The notes under the pieces are model-generated. The model had not been told where the DNA came from. It was given only the letters and a program-made list of their open reading frames with translations, and ran no database searches. Shown piece after piece: positions 7,575 through 15,058 of a stretch of 22,969 nt of DNA (position 1 is its first letter; the number at the start of each line of letters is the position of its first letter). The stretch spans positions 1-22,969 of the forward strand of contig CAAGJS010000173.1 in assembly GCA_900770275.1 (NCBI GenBank), written 5' to 3'. The position numbers were made by a program, and so were the translations under genes. This DNA comes from Erysipelotrichaceae bacterium (GTDB taxonomy: Bacteria; Bacillota_I; Bacilli_A; Erysipelotrichales; Erysipelotrichaceae).

Positions 7575-7993
7575 AATATCTCGGGCTTGACCTGGGAAGT
7601 GTGACCTGCGGCATCAGCTGGAGTGAGACGGGCTTCATTGCCGGTACGGTGAAGACGGTCCGTTTCCCGAAGGATGACTATGATACGGCTCTTGATATGA
7701 TCCTGGAAGTTGTAAAGGAAATGAAGCCGGATCAGATCGTGCTTGGTCTGCCGTTATTGGAAAATGGCGATGCGGCGGAGCGTGCTCAGATTTCACTTGC
7801 CTTCGGCAAGGAACTGGAGAAGGAAAGCGGGATTCCTGTGGCGATGCAGGACGAGCGCAACACGACGCAGGAGTCGGAAGAAATCCTTCTGATGGCGGAT
7901 GTTTCGCGGCGTCATCGCAAAAAGAAGATTGATCAGCTGGCGGCAGTGCAGATTCTGCAGAGATATCTGGACGCGCAGGCATCAATGAAGTAA
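7571..7993 (+). CDS. ruvX: Holliday junction resolvase-like protein RuvX (YqgF)
   Basis: RNase H-fold nuclease, 140 residues, the usual length. Proteins of this family act in pre-16S rRNA 5' end processing and have been reported to resolve Holliday junctions. Visible motifs are LGLDLGS with the first acidic residue D7, the VLGLPLLENGD loop, the DERNTT segment (usually DERLTT) and the C-terminal KKKIDQLAAVQILQRYL, which carries the last catalytic aspartate. The GTG start overlaps the ireB stop by 4 bases. The standard partner order ireB-ruvX-DUF1292 is preserved. A weak hairpin lies just downstream. Confidence 0.95.
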   Translation: MKYLGLDLGSVTCGISWSETGFIAGTVKTVRFPKDDYDTALDMILEVVKEMKPDQIVLGLPLLENGDAAERAQISLAFGKELEKESGIPVAMQDERNTTQESEEILLMADVSRRHRKKKIDQLAAVQILQRYLDAQASMK

Positions 7994-7994
7994 A

Positions 7995-8027
7995 ACAAGA
8001 GGCGGAGTATTGCACGCCTTTTCTTGT
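7995..8027 (+). terminator. Weak hairpin between ruvX and the DUF1292 gene
   Basis: GGCG (8001-8004) pairs with CGCC (8015-8018), followed by TTTTCTT, and flanking ACAAGA can pair with TCTTGT if two bases bulge. It could be a partial terminator or an RNA-processing hairpin; a strong stop is unlikely because no promoter is seen after it. Confidence 0.4.
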
Positions 8028-8052
8028 GCGTTAATGGGAGATTGTAATAGAA

Positions 8053-8340
8053 ATGGAAGAAGATGATCGTCTGGTGTCAATCCAGGATGAAGACGGCAAT
8101 GAATATATGGTGGAAAAAATCGCTGAATTTGATTCCAAAGACGGGTCGAAGCACTTTGTTCTGATCAAGGATCCATCCGATGAGGATGAGGACAGCGTTT
8201 ATCCGATGTACTGCACGGAGGATGACTTTCAGCTGATGGATGTTACGGATCCGGAAGATCGGGAATTCTGTGCCGAAGTTCTGGATGCTCTGCAGGGCGT
8301 GGAAGGATTGCTGGAGACGGATGACAAAGAAGAAAAGTAA
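8053..8340 (+). CDS. DUF1292 family protein (YrzB-like)
   Basis: Acidic cytoplasmic protein of 95 residues, in the family's size range and in its conserved position after ruvX. Features are the start VSIQDEDGNEYMVEKIAEFD, a central strand-rich part with YPMYCTEDD and an acidic C-terminus; this matches the DUF1292 pattern of an E-x-D-G-x-E strand followed by K/V-rich strands. Its biochemical function is not established. The ATG is preceded by GGGAG at moderate spacing. The last 20 bases overlap the beginning of mltG, whose ribosome-binding site GGAG lies inside this gene, so production of MltG is probably coupled to its translation. Confidence 0.92.
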   Translation: MEEDDRLVSIQDEDGNEYMVEKIAEFDSKDGSKHFVLIKDPSDEDEDSVYPMYCTEDDFQLMDVTDPEDREFCAEVLDALQGVEGLLETDDKEEK

Positions 8341-9418
8341 GAAGTCGAAGCGCCGTTTGAATCTGAAGGGAATTTTCCTTCTGATTCTGCTGGTGGTTCT
8401 GATCGTGTTCCTTGGCATCGGTATTCGTTATAAGAATGCGCAGAAGCCGGTAAGTCAGGAAAGTACGCCGGTATCCTTTACGATTGAATCCGGTGTTTCG
8501 CCTCGCAATGCGCTTAAGCAGCTGAAAGAAGCCGGTGTGATCCGGGATGGTACAATGGCCTACTTCTATGCCCGCCAGAATGATCTGACCGGCATTAAGG
8601 CGGGGACCTACACCCTGGACAGTTCGTGGGATCTTTCAACGATTCTTGAGACGCTCAATGATCCGACCGCTTCGATCGTTGATCAGGTGACGGTAACGAT
8701 CGTGGAAGGCGACTGGGCAAAGGATGTGGCCAATAAGATCGCAGCTGTGACCAATGTGAGCAGCGATGATCTGATAGCCAAGTGGAACAATGAGGAATTT
8801 GTCCGTTCGCTGATGAGTGATTATCCCTTCTTGACGGACGATATCTTCAACAGTGATACGAGGTGTCTTTTGGAGGGGTATCTGTTTCCGAATACCTATA
8901 ACTTCTATCCGGAAACGGATGCCGATACAATTACGCGGACGCTGCTGAACGGAGAACTAACTGTGTACAATGAGCTGAAGGATCAGATGAGTGCTTCCAG
9001 TCTCACTGTTCATCAGATCTATACGCTGGCCTCCATCGTTCAGTATGAGGCGAGCACTCCGGAAGACATGGCAAAGGTGGCGCAGGTGTTCTACAACCGT
9101 CTTGCGATTGATATGCCGCTGCAGAGTTCCGTAACGGTGTGCTATGCGATTGATCTGAACCGGGATACGGACAGCTGGAAGGCATGCGAAGTCAATTCGG
9201 ACTATGACAGCCCGTACAACACCTATCTTCATACGGGTCTGCCGCCGGGACCAATTCTGAATCCTGGCCGTGATGCGCTGAATGCGGTGCTGAATCCGGA
9301 TACGTCAATGGATGGCTACTACTACTTCATGGCGGATGTGACGACGGGAAAGATCTACTACGCCAAGACCCTTGAGGAACATAACGCCAATGTGGCGAAG
9401 TATAACCAGGTGAACTGA
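8321..9418 (+). CDS. mltG: Endolytic murein transglycosylase MltG (YceG-like)
   Basis: Cleaves newly made glycan strands in peptidoglycan and is thought to set strand length at the membrane. The protein has 365 residues: a very basic N-terminus (KKKSKKSKRR), one membrane segment at about 16-36 and an extracellular YceG domain. Family motifs are LEGYLFPNTYNF, ASIVQYEAS, AQVFYNRLAIDMPLQS, LPPGPI-x-NPG and a closing KIYYAKTLEEHNANV. The catalytic glutamate is expected to be E243 in the IVQYE segment; the preceding position, often also Glu in other species (EKE), is Gln here. The ATG at 8321 lies inside the previous gene, with GGAG about 5 bases upstream; an upstream in-frame extension to 8240 has no ribosome-binding site and is not used. 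It is a monofunctional short form, without the long cytoplasmic domain of pneumococcal MltG. Confidence 0.96.
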   Translation: MTKKKSKKSKRRLNLKGIFLLILLVVLIVFLGIGIRYKNAQKPVSQESTPVSFTIESGVSPRNALKQLKEAGVIRDGTMAYFYARQNDLTGIKAGTYTLDSSWDLSTILETLNDPTASIVDQVTVTIVEGDWAKDVANKIAAVTNVSSDDLIAKWNNEEFVRSLMSDYPFLTDDIFNSDTRCLLEGYLFPNTYNFYPETDADTITRTLLNGELTVYNELKDQMSASSLTVHQIYTLASIVQYEASTPEDMAKVAQVFYNRLAIDMPLQSSVTVCYAIDLNRDTDSWKACEVNSDYDSPYNTYLHTGLPPGPILNPGRDALNAVLNPDTSMDGYYYFMADVTTGKIYYAKTLEEHNANVAKYNQVN

Positions 9419-9895
9419 GTGAAGATCATTGAAAGCAGCTGTGTCTATCTGATCAAAGATGGCCGGTGGCTGATGCTGGAACGAAACCGGAAGGATCACG
9501 ATCTGAACCACGGTTACTGGATCGGTATCGGCGGTAAGAAAGAAGAAAATGAGTCGATCCGGGACTGTGCGCTTCGGGAAGTCAATGAAGAGACCGGCCT
9601 GCGCCTGCTGGATCTGAAACCGGCTGGAAAAGTATATTTTGAGCAGGGAGCGTATCGGGAAACCATTACGGTCTATGAATCTTCGATGTGGACGGGAAAT
9701 CTGCGTGAGGATCCGGAAGGTACGCTTGCCTGGATTGATGAAAAGGATGTACTTCAGCTGCATCTATGGGCAGGTGATCGCATCTTCTTAGAGAGAATGA
9801 TCCGGAAGGATATACCGTTTTTCTATCACATGGTTTATGATGCGCAGGGACAGCTGGTGGATGTACAGGAACTGCCAGCGGAGGGAGAGCTATGA
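9419..9895 (+). CDS. NUDIX hydrolase (MutT/8-oxo-dGTP diphosphatase-like)
   Basis: Hydrolyses a nucleoside diphosphate linked to another group; the likely role is cleaning oxidised nucleotides, but the substrate is not certain. The Nudix box is intact: G39, five residues, E45, seven residues, then REVNEETGL at 53-61. The preceding WIGIGGK and the trailing WIDEKD segment fit the MutT-type fold. The length of 158 residues is normal. The GTG start abuts the mltG stop with CAGGTGA upstream, and its own stop overlaps the udk start (ATGA), so it is translated within the mltG-udk chain. In Bacillus the corresponding interval holds yrrM and U32 protease genes, so a Nudix gene here is a lineage-specific arrangement. 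Confidence 0.92.
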   Translation: MKIIESSCVYLIKDGRWLMLERNRKDHDLNHGYWIGIGGKKEENESIRDCALREVNEETGLRLLDLKPAGKVYFEQGAYRETITVYESSMWTGNLREDPEGTLAWIDEKDVLQLHLWAGDRIFLERMIRKDIPFFYHMVYDAQGQLVDVQELPAEGEL

Positions 9896-10524
9896 AAAAA
9901 CCGGTGCTGATTGGAATTGCCGGAGGAAGTGCTTCGGGCAAGACAAGTGTTTCGCGGCGGATTCAGCAGGAGTTCGGTGATACCAATACGGTACTGATCA
10001 TCCGTCAGGATGACTATTACAAGGATCAGTCGGATATGACAATGGAGGAGAGGACAAAGGTCAATTATGACCATCCCTTCGCCTTCGATAACGATCTCTT
10101 TGTGGCGCAGCTGAAGCAGCTGATGAATCATCAGGCCATCGAGAAGCCGACCTATGATTTTGTGCAGCTGACAAGAAGCCCGCGGACCGAGCATTGTGAG
10201 CCGGCTGATGTCATTGTCGTGGAAGGTCTCTTCGTTCTGGAGGATGAAAAGATACGGGATCTGTTGAACATCAAGGTGTTCATCGATGCACCGGCAGATG
10301 TTCGCTTCATCCGTCGTCTGATGCGCGATGTCAAGGAACGCGGCAGAAACCTGGACTGGGTCGTGGATCAGTATCTTGGTACGGTTCGCCCGATGCATGA
10401 CATCTTCATTGAGCCAAGCAAGCGCTATGCGGACATCATCATTCCGCAGGGCGGTCAGAATGAGGTTGCCGTTGATCTTCTCAATACGAAAATTGCGAGC
10501 ATCATCCATCATCCGCTGGACTGA
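9892..10524 (+). CDS. udk: Uridine kinase
   Basis: Phosphorylates uridine and cytidine with GTP/ATP to UMP and CMP in pyrimidine salvage. The 210 residues match the family length. The P-loop GIAGGSASGKTS is at about 8-19; the segment DDYYKDQ followed by NYDHPFAFDNDLF binds the nucleoside. The EGLFVLED Walker B-like stretch and the RRLMRDVKERGR lid with EPSKRYADIIIPQGG near the C-terminus complete the family signature. A strong purine run GGAGGGAGAG precedes the ATG, which overlaps the Nudix stop. It is the last gene of the ireB-udk cluster; greA follows with its own promoter. Confidence 0.97.
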   Translation: MKKPVLIGIAGGSASGKTSVSRRIQQEFGDTNTVLIIRQDDYYKDQSDMTMEERTKVNYDHPFAFDNDLFVAQLKQLMNHQAIEKPTYDFVQLTRSPRTEHCEPADVIVVEGLFVLEDEKIRDLLNIKVFIDAPADVRFIRRLMRDVKERGRNLDWVVDQYLGTVRPMHDIFIEPSKRYADIIIPQGGQNEVAVDLLNTKIASIIHHPLD

Positions 10525-10526
10525 AG

Positions 10527-10556
10527 CTGGCAGAGGCTTGACCTCTGCGCTATAAT
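10527..10556 (+). promoter_or_regulatory. greA promoter containing a perfect hairpin
   Basis: TATAAT at 10551-10556 is a consensus -10; CTGGCA at 10527-10532, with an 18-base spacer, is the best -35 (four of six matches). Within the spacer GCAGAGG (10530-10536) and CCTCTGC (10542-10548) form a perfect 7-base inverted repeat with loop CTTGA. In DNA it could be an operator; in the udk transcript it could end or stabilise the RNA. It lacks a T-run, so a classic terminator is less likely. Confidence 0.6.
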
Positions 10557-10586
10557 TTCTAAGCAAAAAAACGGGAGGTTTTTACT

Positions 10587-11057
10587 GTGGCAGACGCAAA
10601 GAAGACTTATGTAACAGAGCAGGGCTTAAAAGACCTGCAGGATGAATACAACACACTGGTTCATGTAACACGTGAAGAGATCAAGGCCGAACTGAAGGAA
10701 GCCCGCTCGCTTGGTGACCTTTCGGAAAACGCCGACTATGATGCGGCACGTGATAAGCAGGCGCAGGTCGAGTCCCGTATTTCCGAACTCGAGGAAATGC
10801 TCAAGAACTATGAGATCATTTCCACCAAGGGAAATTCGAAGACAGTTCGTATCGGCTCGACGGTTCAGCTGCAGTTCCAGGATACCAAGGAAGAGGCTAC
10901 CTATTCCATCGTTGGTCGTACCGAGGCGGATCCTCTGAACGGCAAGATTTCCAACGAAACGCCGCTGGCACAGGCAATTCTTGATAAGCGTGTCGGCCAG
11001 ACGGTTGAAGTCAACTGCAAGAAGCCGTACGAAGTGACGATCATTTCGGTTAAGTAA
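10587..11057 (+). CDS. greA: Transcription elongation factor GreA
   Basis: Rescues backtracked RNA polymerase by stimulating transcript cleavage through the secondary channel. The 156 residues match the family. The N-terminal coiled coil carries at its tip the acidic residues D44 and E47 in GDLSENADYDAARDKQAQVE; the C-terminal FKBP-like domain has TVQLQF and GRTEADPLNGKISNETPLAQAIL. The GTG start has GGAGG upstream at good spacing. It has its own promoter and terminator and so is probably a stand-alone transcript. Confidence 0.98.
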   Translation: MADAKKTYVTEQGLKDLQDEYNTLVHVTREEIKAELKEARSLGDLSENADYDAARDKQAQVESRISELEEMLKNYEIISTKGNSKTVRIGSTVQLQFQDTKEEATYSIVGRTEADPLNGKISNETPLAQAILDKRVGQTVEVNCKKPYEVTIISVK

Positions 11058-11095
11058 TCGAAAATAAGAAATTCAATATTCATTTCGGGAAAATG

Positions 11096-11135
11096 ACTCC
11101 GTTCTGTCTATTTACAGGCAGAAGGGAGTTTTTTT
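11096..11135 (+). terminator. greA terminator that also covers the comEA ribosome-binding site
   Basis: ACTCC-G-TTCTGTC (11096-11108) pairs with GGCAGAA-G-GGAGT (11117-11129), with one mismatch and one G-U pair, around an 8-base loop, followed by seven T's. The 3' arm holds AAGGGAG (11122-11128), the only visible ribosome-binding site for comEA, whose ATG is at 11136 directly after the T-run. Confidence 0.88.
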
Positions 11136-11612
11136 ATGAAGCGGATCCTGATCTTTGCGCTGCTGGTACTGGCCGCATTCTTTACACCGATATCTCTGAC
11201 CGATTTTGAGAAGCTCAAAGGAGACGGGATTCAGGTAACAATCCGTGGCGAAGTAGAGCAGCCAGGCACCTATGATCTTCCCCGCTATGCCACAATTGAA
11301 GAAGCCCTTGAAAAAGCAGGCTTAAAGGAAAGTGCCGATCTTTCCAGCCTCAATCCCCTGACTATTCTTGCGGATCGGGATGTGCTTGATATTCCGGCAA
11401 TAAAGACAGGTGAAGAACTGCCTCTGATTTCGATCAACACCGCATCGCAGCAGGAGCTTGAGACACTTCCCGGCATTGGTCCTGCCATGGCACAGCGGAT
11501 CATTGCCTACCGAAACGAGAATGGCTTATTTCAATCCATCGAAGATCTGACGCAGGTCAAAGGCATCGGTCAGGCATCGTTTGAAAAACTGAAGGATCGG
11601 ATCCGGCTTTGA
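11136..11612 (+). CDS. comEA: Competence protein ComEA (DNA receptor)
   Basis: Membrane-anchored DNA-binding receptor of natural transformation, 158 residues. An N-terminal hydrophobic segment (about 3-20) anchors it. Residues about 30-90 form an SLBB domain (IQVTIRGEVEQPGTYDLP), and the C-terminus carries the helix-hairpin-helix pair with ISINTASQQELETLPGIG and VKGIGQASFEKL, which binds duplex DNA. It overlaps the comEC TTG start by 4 bases. It starts at the end of the greA terminator, so it depends on read-through or on an unseen promoter. Confidence 0.95.
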   Translation: MKRILIFALLVLAAFFTPISLTDFEKLKGDGIQVTIRGEVEQPGTYDLPRYATIEEALEKAGLKESADLSSLNPLTILADRDVLDIPAIKTGEELPLISINTASQQELETLPGIGPAMAQRIIAYRNENGLFQSIEDLTQVKGIGQASFEKLKDRIRL

Positions 11613-13534
11613 AATCGATCGTTCTGCTTGCCATTCTTTCAATGTTCTGTGCCTTTGGACGTGATCAGGCGCCCATCACAGCCGGGTGTCTCGCACTGAT
11701 TTTTTACCTGTTACGGACAAAGAACAAAGACCGATCGTGGATCATTGCCGCAATGGTAATCGCTGTGATTCTCTTTCCCCGCTATACCAGCAATGAACCA
11801 ACGATCAGCACGGGCCGCGTTGTACATGTTTCTTCTGGTTCGTTCTGGCTTCAACGCGGAAGGCAGCGTGTACTGGTGTACAGCGAAACCGTTCCACTGC
11901 TCGACAGTACCGTCAGCGTTACAGGGAAACTTCAGCCGCTTTCCAGGACACCGGGGTTCTACCGCTTCGACTTTTCAGCCTGGGGAAGAAGAAACGGGAT
12001 TCATTACAGTCTGCGTGCGGACAGTGTGAACGTTGTAAGGAAGTCGTGGTCTTTGCGTGGGCGGCTGCAGAACAAAGTAATGGCAATCGAAGATGCGAAG
12101 GTGCGTGCACTTGCGATGCGGATTCTATTTGGTGTACGGCTGGAGGATGATCTGTTTGAAAGTCAGCTTGAGGCGGGCGGCTTTTCGATCAGCGGCGTCA
12201 TTTTATTACTGCGGCTGGTGCTGGAACGTTTTTTCAAAGAGAAGGAGAGAAACCAGATCGAACTTGGTGTGTGTCTTTTTCTGGGTCTTTTCTACCATTT
12301 TCCGATCCTGCTGGTGTCGCGTCTGATTACGGCGCTTCTACGCTTTTCTTCCTGGAGCGGGCGACAGAAGACGGCCGCATGGATCATTGGTGTACTGGCA
12401 TGGAAACCTGAGAGTGCATTCAGCGCCGCGTTTCTATTGCCATGCGTGATGCGGATGGCGGGATCGTTCAGTACGACGTCCGATCGCCGCAGTGCCGGGC
12501 TGTTTTTCAGTCTGATGGTGCAGAGTCTTCTCTTTCATTCGGTCTATCCGTTAACAATGCTTGGGTTTTCGATTCTGATGGCTCTAAAGGGAGGATTCTG
12601 GCTGCTGGCATTAGTCTCGGTATTGATCGGCACATCCTGGATCCAGAACGTATTTGTGCTGGATCAGTTTCTTCTGTTGATTGAGAAGTTTCATTTCACC
12701 GGCAGTATGCTTGGTTTTGGCCTGATTCTGTTTGTGATCGCTGTTTCCTTTGTCTGGCGCCGCCAGCATCGCTATCGTTATGGCATTGTGATCCTTCTGG
12801 TGTTTCTGAAGCTTGGTCTCTTCCATCCGTTTGCCGAAGTGACGGCGATCAATGTCGGCCAGGGCACAAGCATCCTGTTCAAGGGACCATTCAACTGCTC
12901 GGCAGTACTTCTTGATACAGGGAAACCGAAGGAAGCGGACAATGTCATGACCTATCTCAATGCGAAGGGAATTACAAAGCTGGAGGCGCTTGTTCTTTCG
13001 CACAGTGACTCGGATCATGCCGGTGGTGCGCCAAAGATTGCGGAACAATTCCAGCCCGAAGAGATCTTCACGGAACATCAGACCATGATCAAGGCTGGTT
13101 ACTTTACCTTCTATGATCTCAATGAGCTGAAGAATGAAGACGAAAATCAAAGTTCTCTTGTGCTGTATACGGAAATCAACGGCATCCGGTATCTCTGCAT
13201 GGGGGATGGGGATGAGGTGACGGAGAAAGTGATTCTTGAGAAATTCGGCAACCTGTCCGCTGATGTATTAATGCTCGCGCATCATGGCAGTGCGACGGGA
13301 AACAGCGAGCGCTTTCTCGATCACGTAAAACCTGGCATCGGTATCATCTCGTGCGGAGCCTACAGTCTCTACCATCATCCTTCGCCTGTCGTCATACAGC
13401 GTCTACTGGAGCGACATATTCCATATCTTCTGACCAGGGAAGAGGGGGATATCAGTATCGTTGCGATTGGTCCGTTCAATGTCCTGGTGACAAGCAGCGG
13501 AACGATCGGCCTGGTGCCCCGCGGCGGGTTATAA
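11609..13534 (+). CDS. comEC: ComEC/Rec2-like DNA uptake channel protein
   Basis: Proposed membrane channel that passes single-stranded DNA into the cell during transformation; 641 residues, shorter than the 776 of Bacillus subtilis. Domains in order are N-terminal membrane helices, an OB-like DUF4131 region at about 60-150, a polytopic competence core at about 160-410 and a metallo-beta-lactamase domain at about 415-641. The last has INVGQGTS, LLDTG, H465-S-D-S-D-H470 and LMLAHHGSATGNSERFL. The usual core signature (HLLAISGLHVG-like) is poorly kept: the corresponding stretch reads FSISGVILLLRL, without the conserved Leu-His. The start is a TTG overlapping the comEA stop, with AAGGA upstream. 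Order comEA-comEC-holA is as in Bacillus minus comEB. Whether the channel works is uncertain. Confidence 0.9.
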   Translation: MKSIVLLAILSMFCAFGRDQAPITAGCLALIFYLLRTKNKDRSWIIAAMVIAVILFPRYTSNEPTISTGRVVHVSSGSFWLQRGRQRVLVYSETVPLLDSTVSVTGKLQPLSRTPGFYRFDFSAWGRRNGIHYSLRADSVNVVRKSWSLRGRLQNKVMAIEDAKVRALAMRILFGVRLEDDLFESQLEAGGFSISGVILLLRLVLERFFKEKERNQIELGVCLFLGLFYHFPILLVSRLITALLRFSSWSGRQKTAAWIIGVLAWKPESAFSAAFLLPCVMRMAGSFSTTSDRRSAGLFFSLMVQSLLFHSVYPLTMLGFSILMALKGGFWLLALVSVLIGTSWIQNVFVLDQFLLLIEKFHFTGSMLGFGLILFVIAVSFVWRRQHRYRYGIVILLVFLKLGLFHPFAEVTAINVGQGTSILFKGPFNCSAVLLDTGKPKEADNVMTYLNAKGITKLEALVLSHSDSDHAGGAPKIAEQFQPEEIFTEHQTMIKAGYFTFYDLNELKNEDENQSSLVLYTEINGIRYLCMGDGDEVTEKVILEKFGNLSADVLMLAHHGSATGNSERFLDHVKPGIGIISCGAYSLYHHPSPVVIQRLLERHIPYLLTREEGDISIVAIGPFNVLVTSSGTIGLVPRGGL

Positions 13535-13541
13535 TTGACAG

Positions 13542-14540
13542 GTGATCTATTTACTCAGTGGTAAGGAAATCTACCTTCTTGTCAAACGGCGGAAGGAAAT
13601 CATCGCAGACAGCGGCGCTTCCGGTGAAAACATCACCGTGTTTGATGCGTCCAGTCCGAAGTTCAATCTCGATAATGCCATTGCGGCCTGTTCGACATTT
13701 TCCCTGTTTTCGGACCGGCGGGTGGTCGTTCTCGATGATCCGTGGTTTCTTAATCCCAATCGTAAAGGCACCGACAAGCCGGCAAAGGGGAAAAAGAATG
13801 CCAATGACAATGCGTCGATTCTAAGTTCGTATCTGGCGAACCCGAATCCGGATTGCGATCTGATCTTCTATTGCGATGGCTTTGCGGCAGATCAAAGAAC
13901 CCGTGAATACAAGCTGATGAAGCCATTGATTGATAAAGGGCTGATCTCTGAATATTCCGTTAAGACCTACAAGGCATGGGAGATGCCGAAGGTGCTGGAC
14001 GATCGCTTAAGGGCACGGCATCTGCGGCTGGATGAAAATGCGAAGCAGGAGCTGCTGCTTAGAATTGATGGCAGCCTCTCGCAGCTCGAGCAGACACTTG
14101 ATAAGCTGCAGCTGTATGGCAAGACTTCCTATAACCTGGAAGACATTGAACATCTGACTTCGATCAATACCGAACAGCTGATCTGGAAGCTGTGCAATGC
14201 GATGAGCGCCGGAAACGGCCGGGATACGATCCGCTATTATCAGCAGCTCACGTCTTTGACGGAAACGTCGATTCAGCAGCTGATCGCATCGATGGCCATG
14301 GTATTCCGCAGAATGTACATTTCGCTTCGCTGCTATGAAAAGGGGATGCCGGATGAAATGATCCGCAATCAGTACGGAATCCGTTTCCCGGATCTTGATC
14401 GCCGCAGTGCCGGTGGAAAGCGCAGTAAGTATTATCTGCAGCTGCTGGTGGAACTGGCAGATGTGGATCAGGGCATCAAGAACGGCACCATTGCCAATGG
14501 TAATCTTGCGCTGGAACAGATTCTCTGGAGTCATCTATGA
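13542..14540 (+). CDS. holA: DNA polymerase III subunit delta
   Basis: Clamp-loader subunit that opens the beta sliding clamp during replication; 332 residues, normal for YqeN/HolA. The opening MIYLLSGKEIYLLVKRRKEI is the family's first strand-helix, followed by the AAA+-like fold with FSLFSDRRVVVLDD and DLIFYCDG. The helical C-terminal lid region includes INTEQLIWKLCNAMSAGN and the closing ALEQILW. The GTG start lies 7 bases after comEC with only a weak ribosome-binding site, suggesting coupling to comEC translation. Gene order after comEC is as in Bacillus. Its stop overlaps the glycosylase start by 4 bases (ATGA). Confidence 0.95.
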   Translation: MIYLLSGKEIYLLVKRRKEIIADSGASGENITVFDASSPKFNLDNAIAACSTFSLFSDRRVVVLDDPWFLNPNRKGTDKPAKGKKNANDNASILSSYLANPNPDCDLIFYCDGFAADQRTREYKLMKPLIDKGLISEYSVKTYKAWEMPKVLDDRLRARHLRLDENAKQELLLRIDGSLSQLEQTLDKLQLYGKTSYNLEDIEHLTSINTEQLIWKLCNAMSAGNGRDTIRYYQQLTSLTETSIQQLIASMAMVFRRMYISLRCYEKGMPDEMIRNQYGIRFPDLDRRSAGGKRSKYYLQLLVELADVDQGIKNGTIANGNLALEQILWSHL

Positions 14541-15058
14541 AAAAGACGGAGAAAAGTATGCTTGCTAGAGAGGCTGTAGTCCATCCCTTCGGTCCGATCT
14601 TTGACTCCTCTTCGAAGGTTCTGATGCTCGGATCGTTTCCTTCGCTTGTCTCAAGGCAGCAGAATTTCTACTATGCCAATCCCCGCAACCGCTTCTGGCC
14701 CGTACTGTCAGCGGTATTTGAAGAGGATTGCGGAACGTCTATTGCAGAGCGGACAGCGTTTCTGCACCGTCATCATATTGCCTTATGGGATGTGATCGCT
14801 TCCTGTACGATTCATGCCAGCTCCGATGCGAGCATTCAGGATGTGCAGGTGAATGATATTCAGCAGCTGATTGATCAGAGTCAGATTTCTCATGTTTATA
14901 CGACCGGATCGCAGGCGTTTCATCTTTATGAGCGCTATCGGCCATGTACAATGGATGCCGTCTGTCTTCCCAGTACATCACCAGCCAATGCGAAGATGAA
15001 GCTGGAAGATCTGATTCCTTATTACAGGGTGGTACGCAACGATGTTGAAGAAAGTTGA
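14537..15058 (+). CDS. DNA-deoxyinosine/uracil-DNA glycosylase family protein
   Basis: Removes deaminated bases from DNA; family knowledge (UDG family 6, hypoxanthine-DNA glycosylase) points to deoxyinosine more than uracil. The 173-residue protein has VLMLGSFPSLVSR, the NFYYANPRNRFWPVL block, ALWDVIASCTIHASSDASI and the late LPSTSPANA segment, all in the family order. The ATG overlaps holA and has GGAG about 7 bases upstream. Its last 17 bases overlap the next gene. Placement in a replication/transformation operon fits a repair role, though this is inference. Confidence 0.85.
   Translation: MKKTEKSMLAREAVVHPFGPIFDSSSKVLMLGSFPSLVSRQQNFYYANPRNRFWPVLSAVFEEDCGTSIAERTAFLHRHHIALWDVIASCTIHASSDASIQDVQVNDIQQLIDQSQISHVYTTGSQAFHLYERYRPCTMDAVCLPSTSPANAKMKLEDLIPYYRVVRNDVEES

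Noticed and set aside
12611..13150. A 179-codon minus-strand frame opposite comEC
   Set aside because: It lies opposite the metallo-beta-lactamase domain of comEC, whose HSDSDH motif fixes the coding strand.
13528..13540. TATAAT followed by TTGACA between comEC and holA
   Set aside because: The elements are in the wrong order and include the comEC stop codon; not a usable promoter for holA.
15026..15037. AGGGTGGTACGC, resembling the T-box core sequence
   Set aside because: It is inside the glycosylase coding region, has no stem I, specifier or terminator around it, and lacks the full ACCGCG. It serves better as the ribosome-binding site of the U32 gene.
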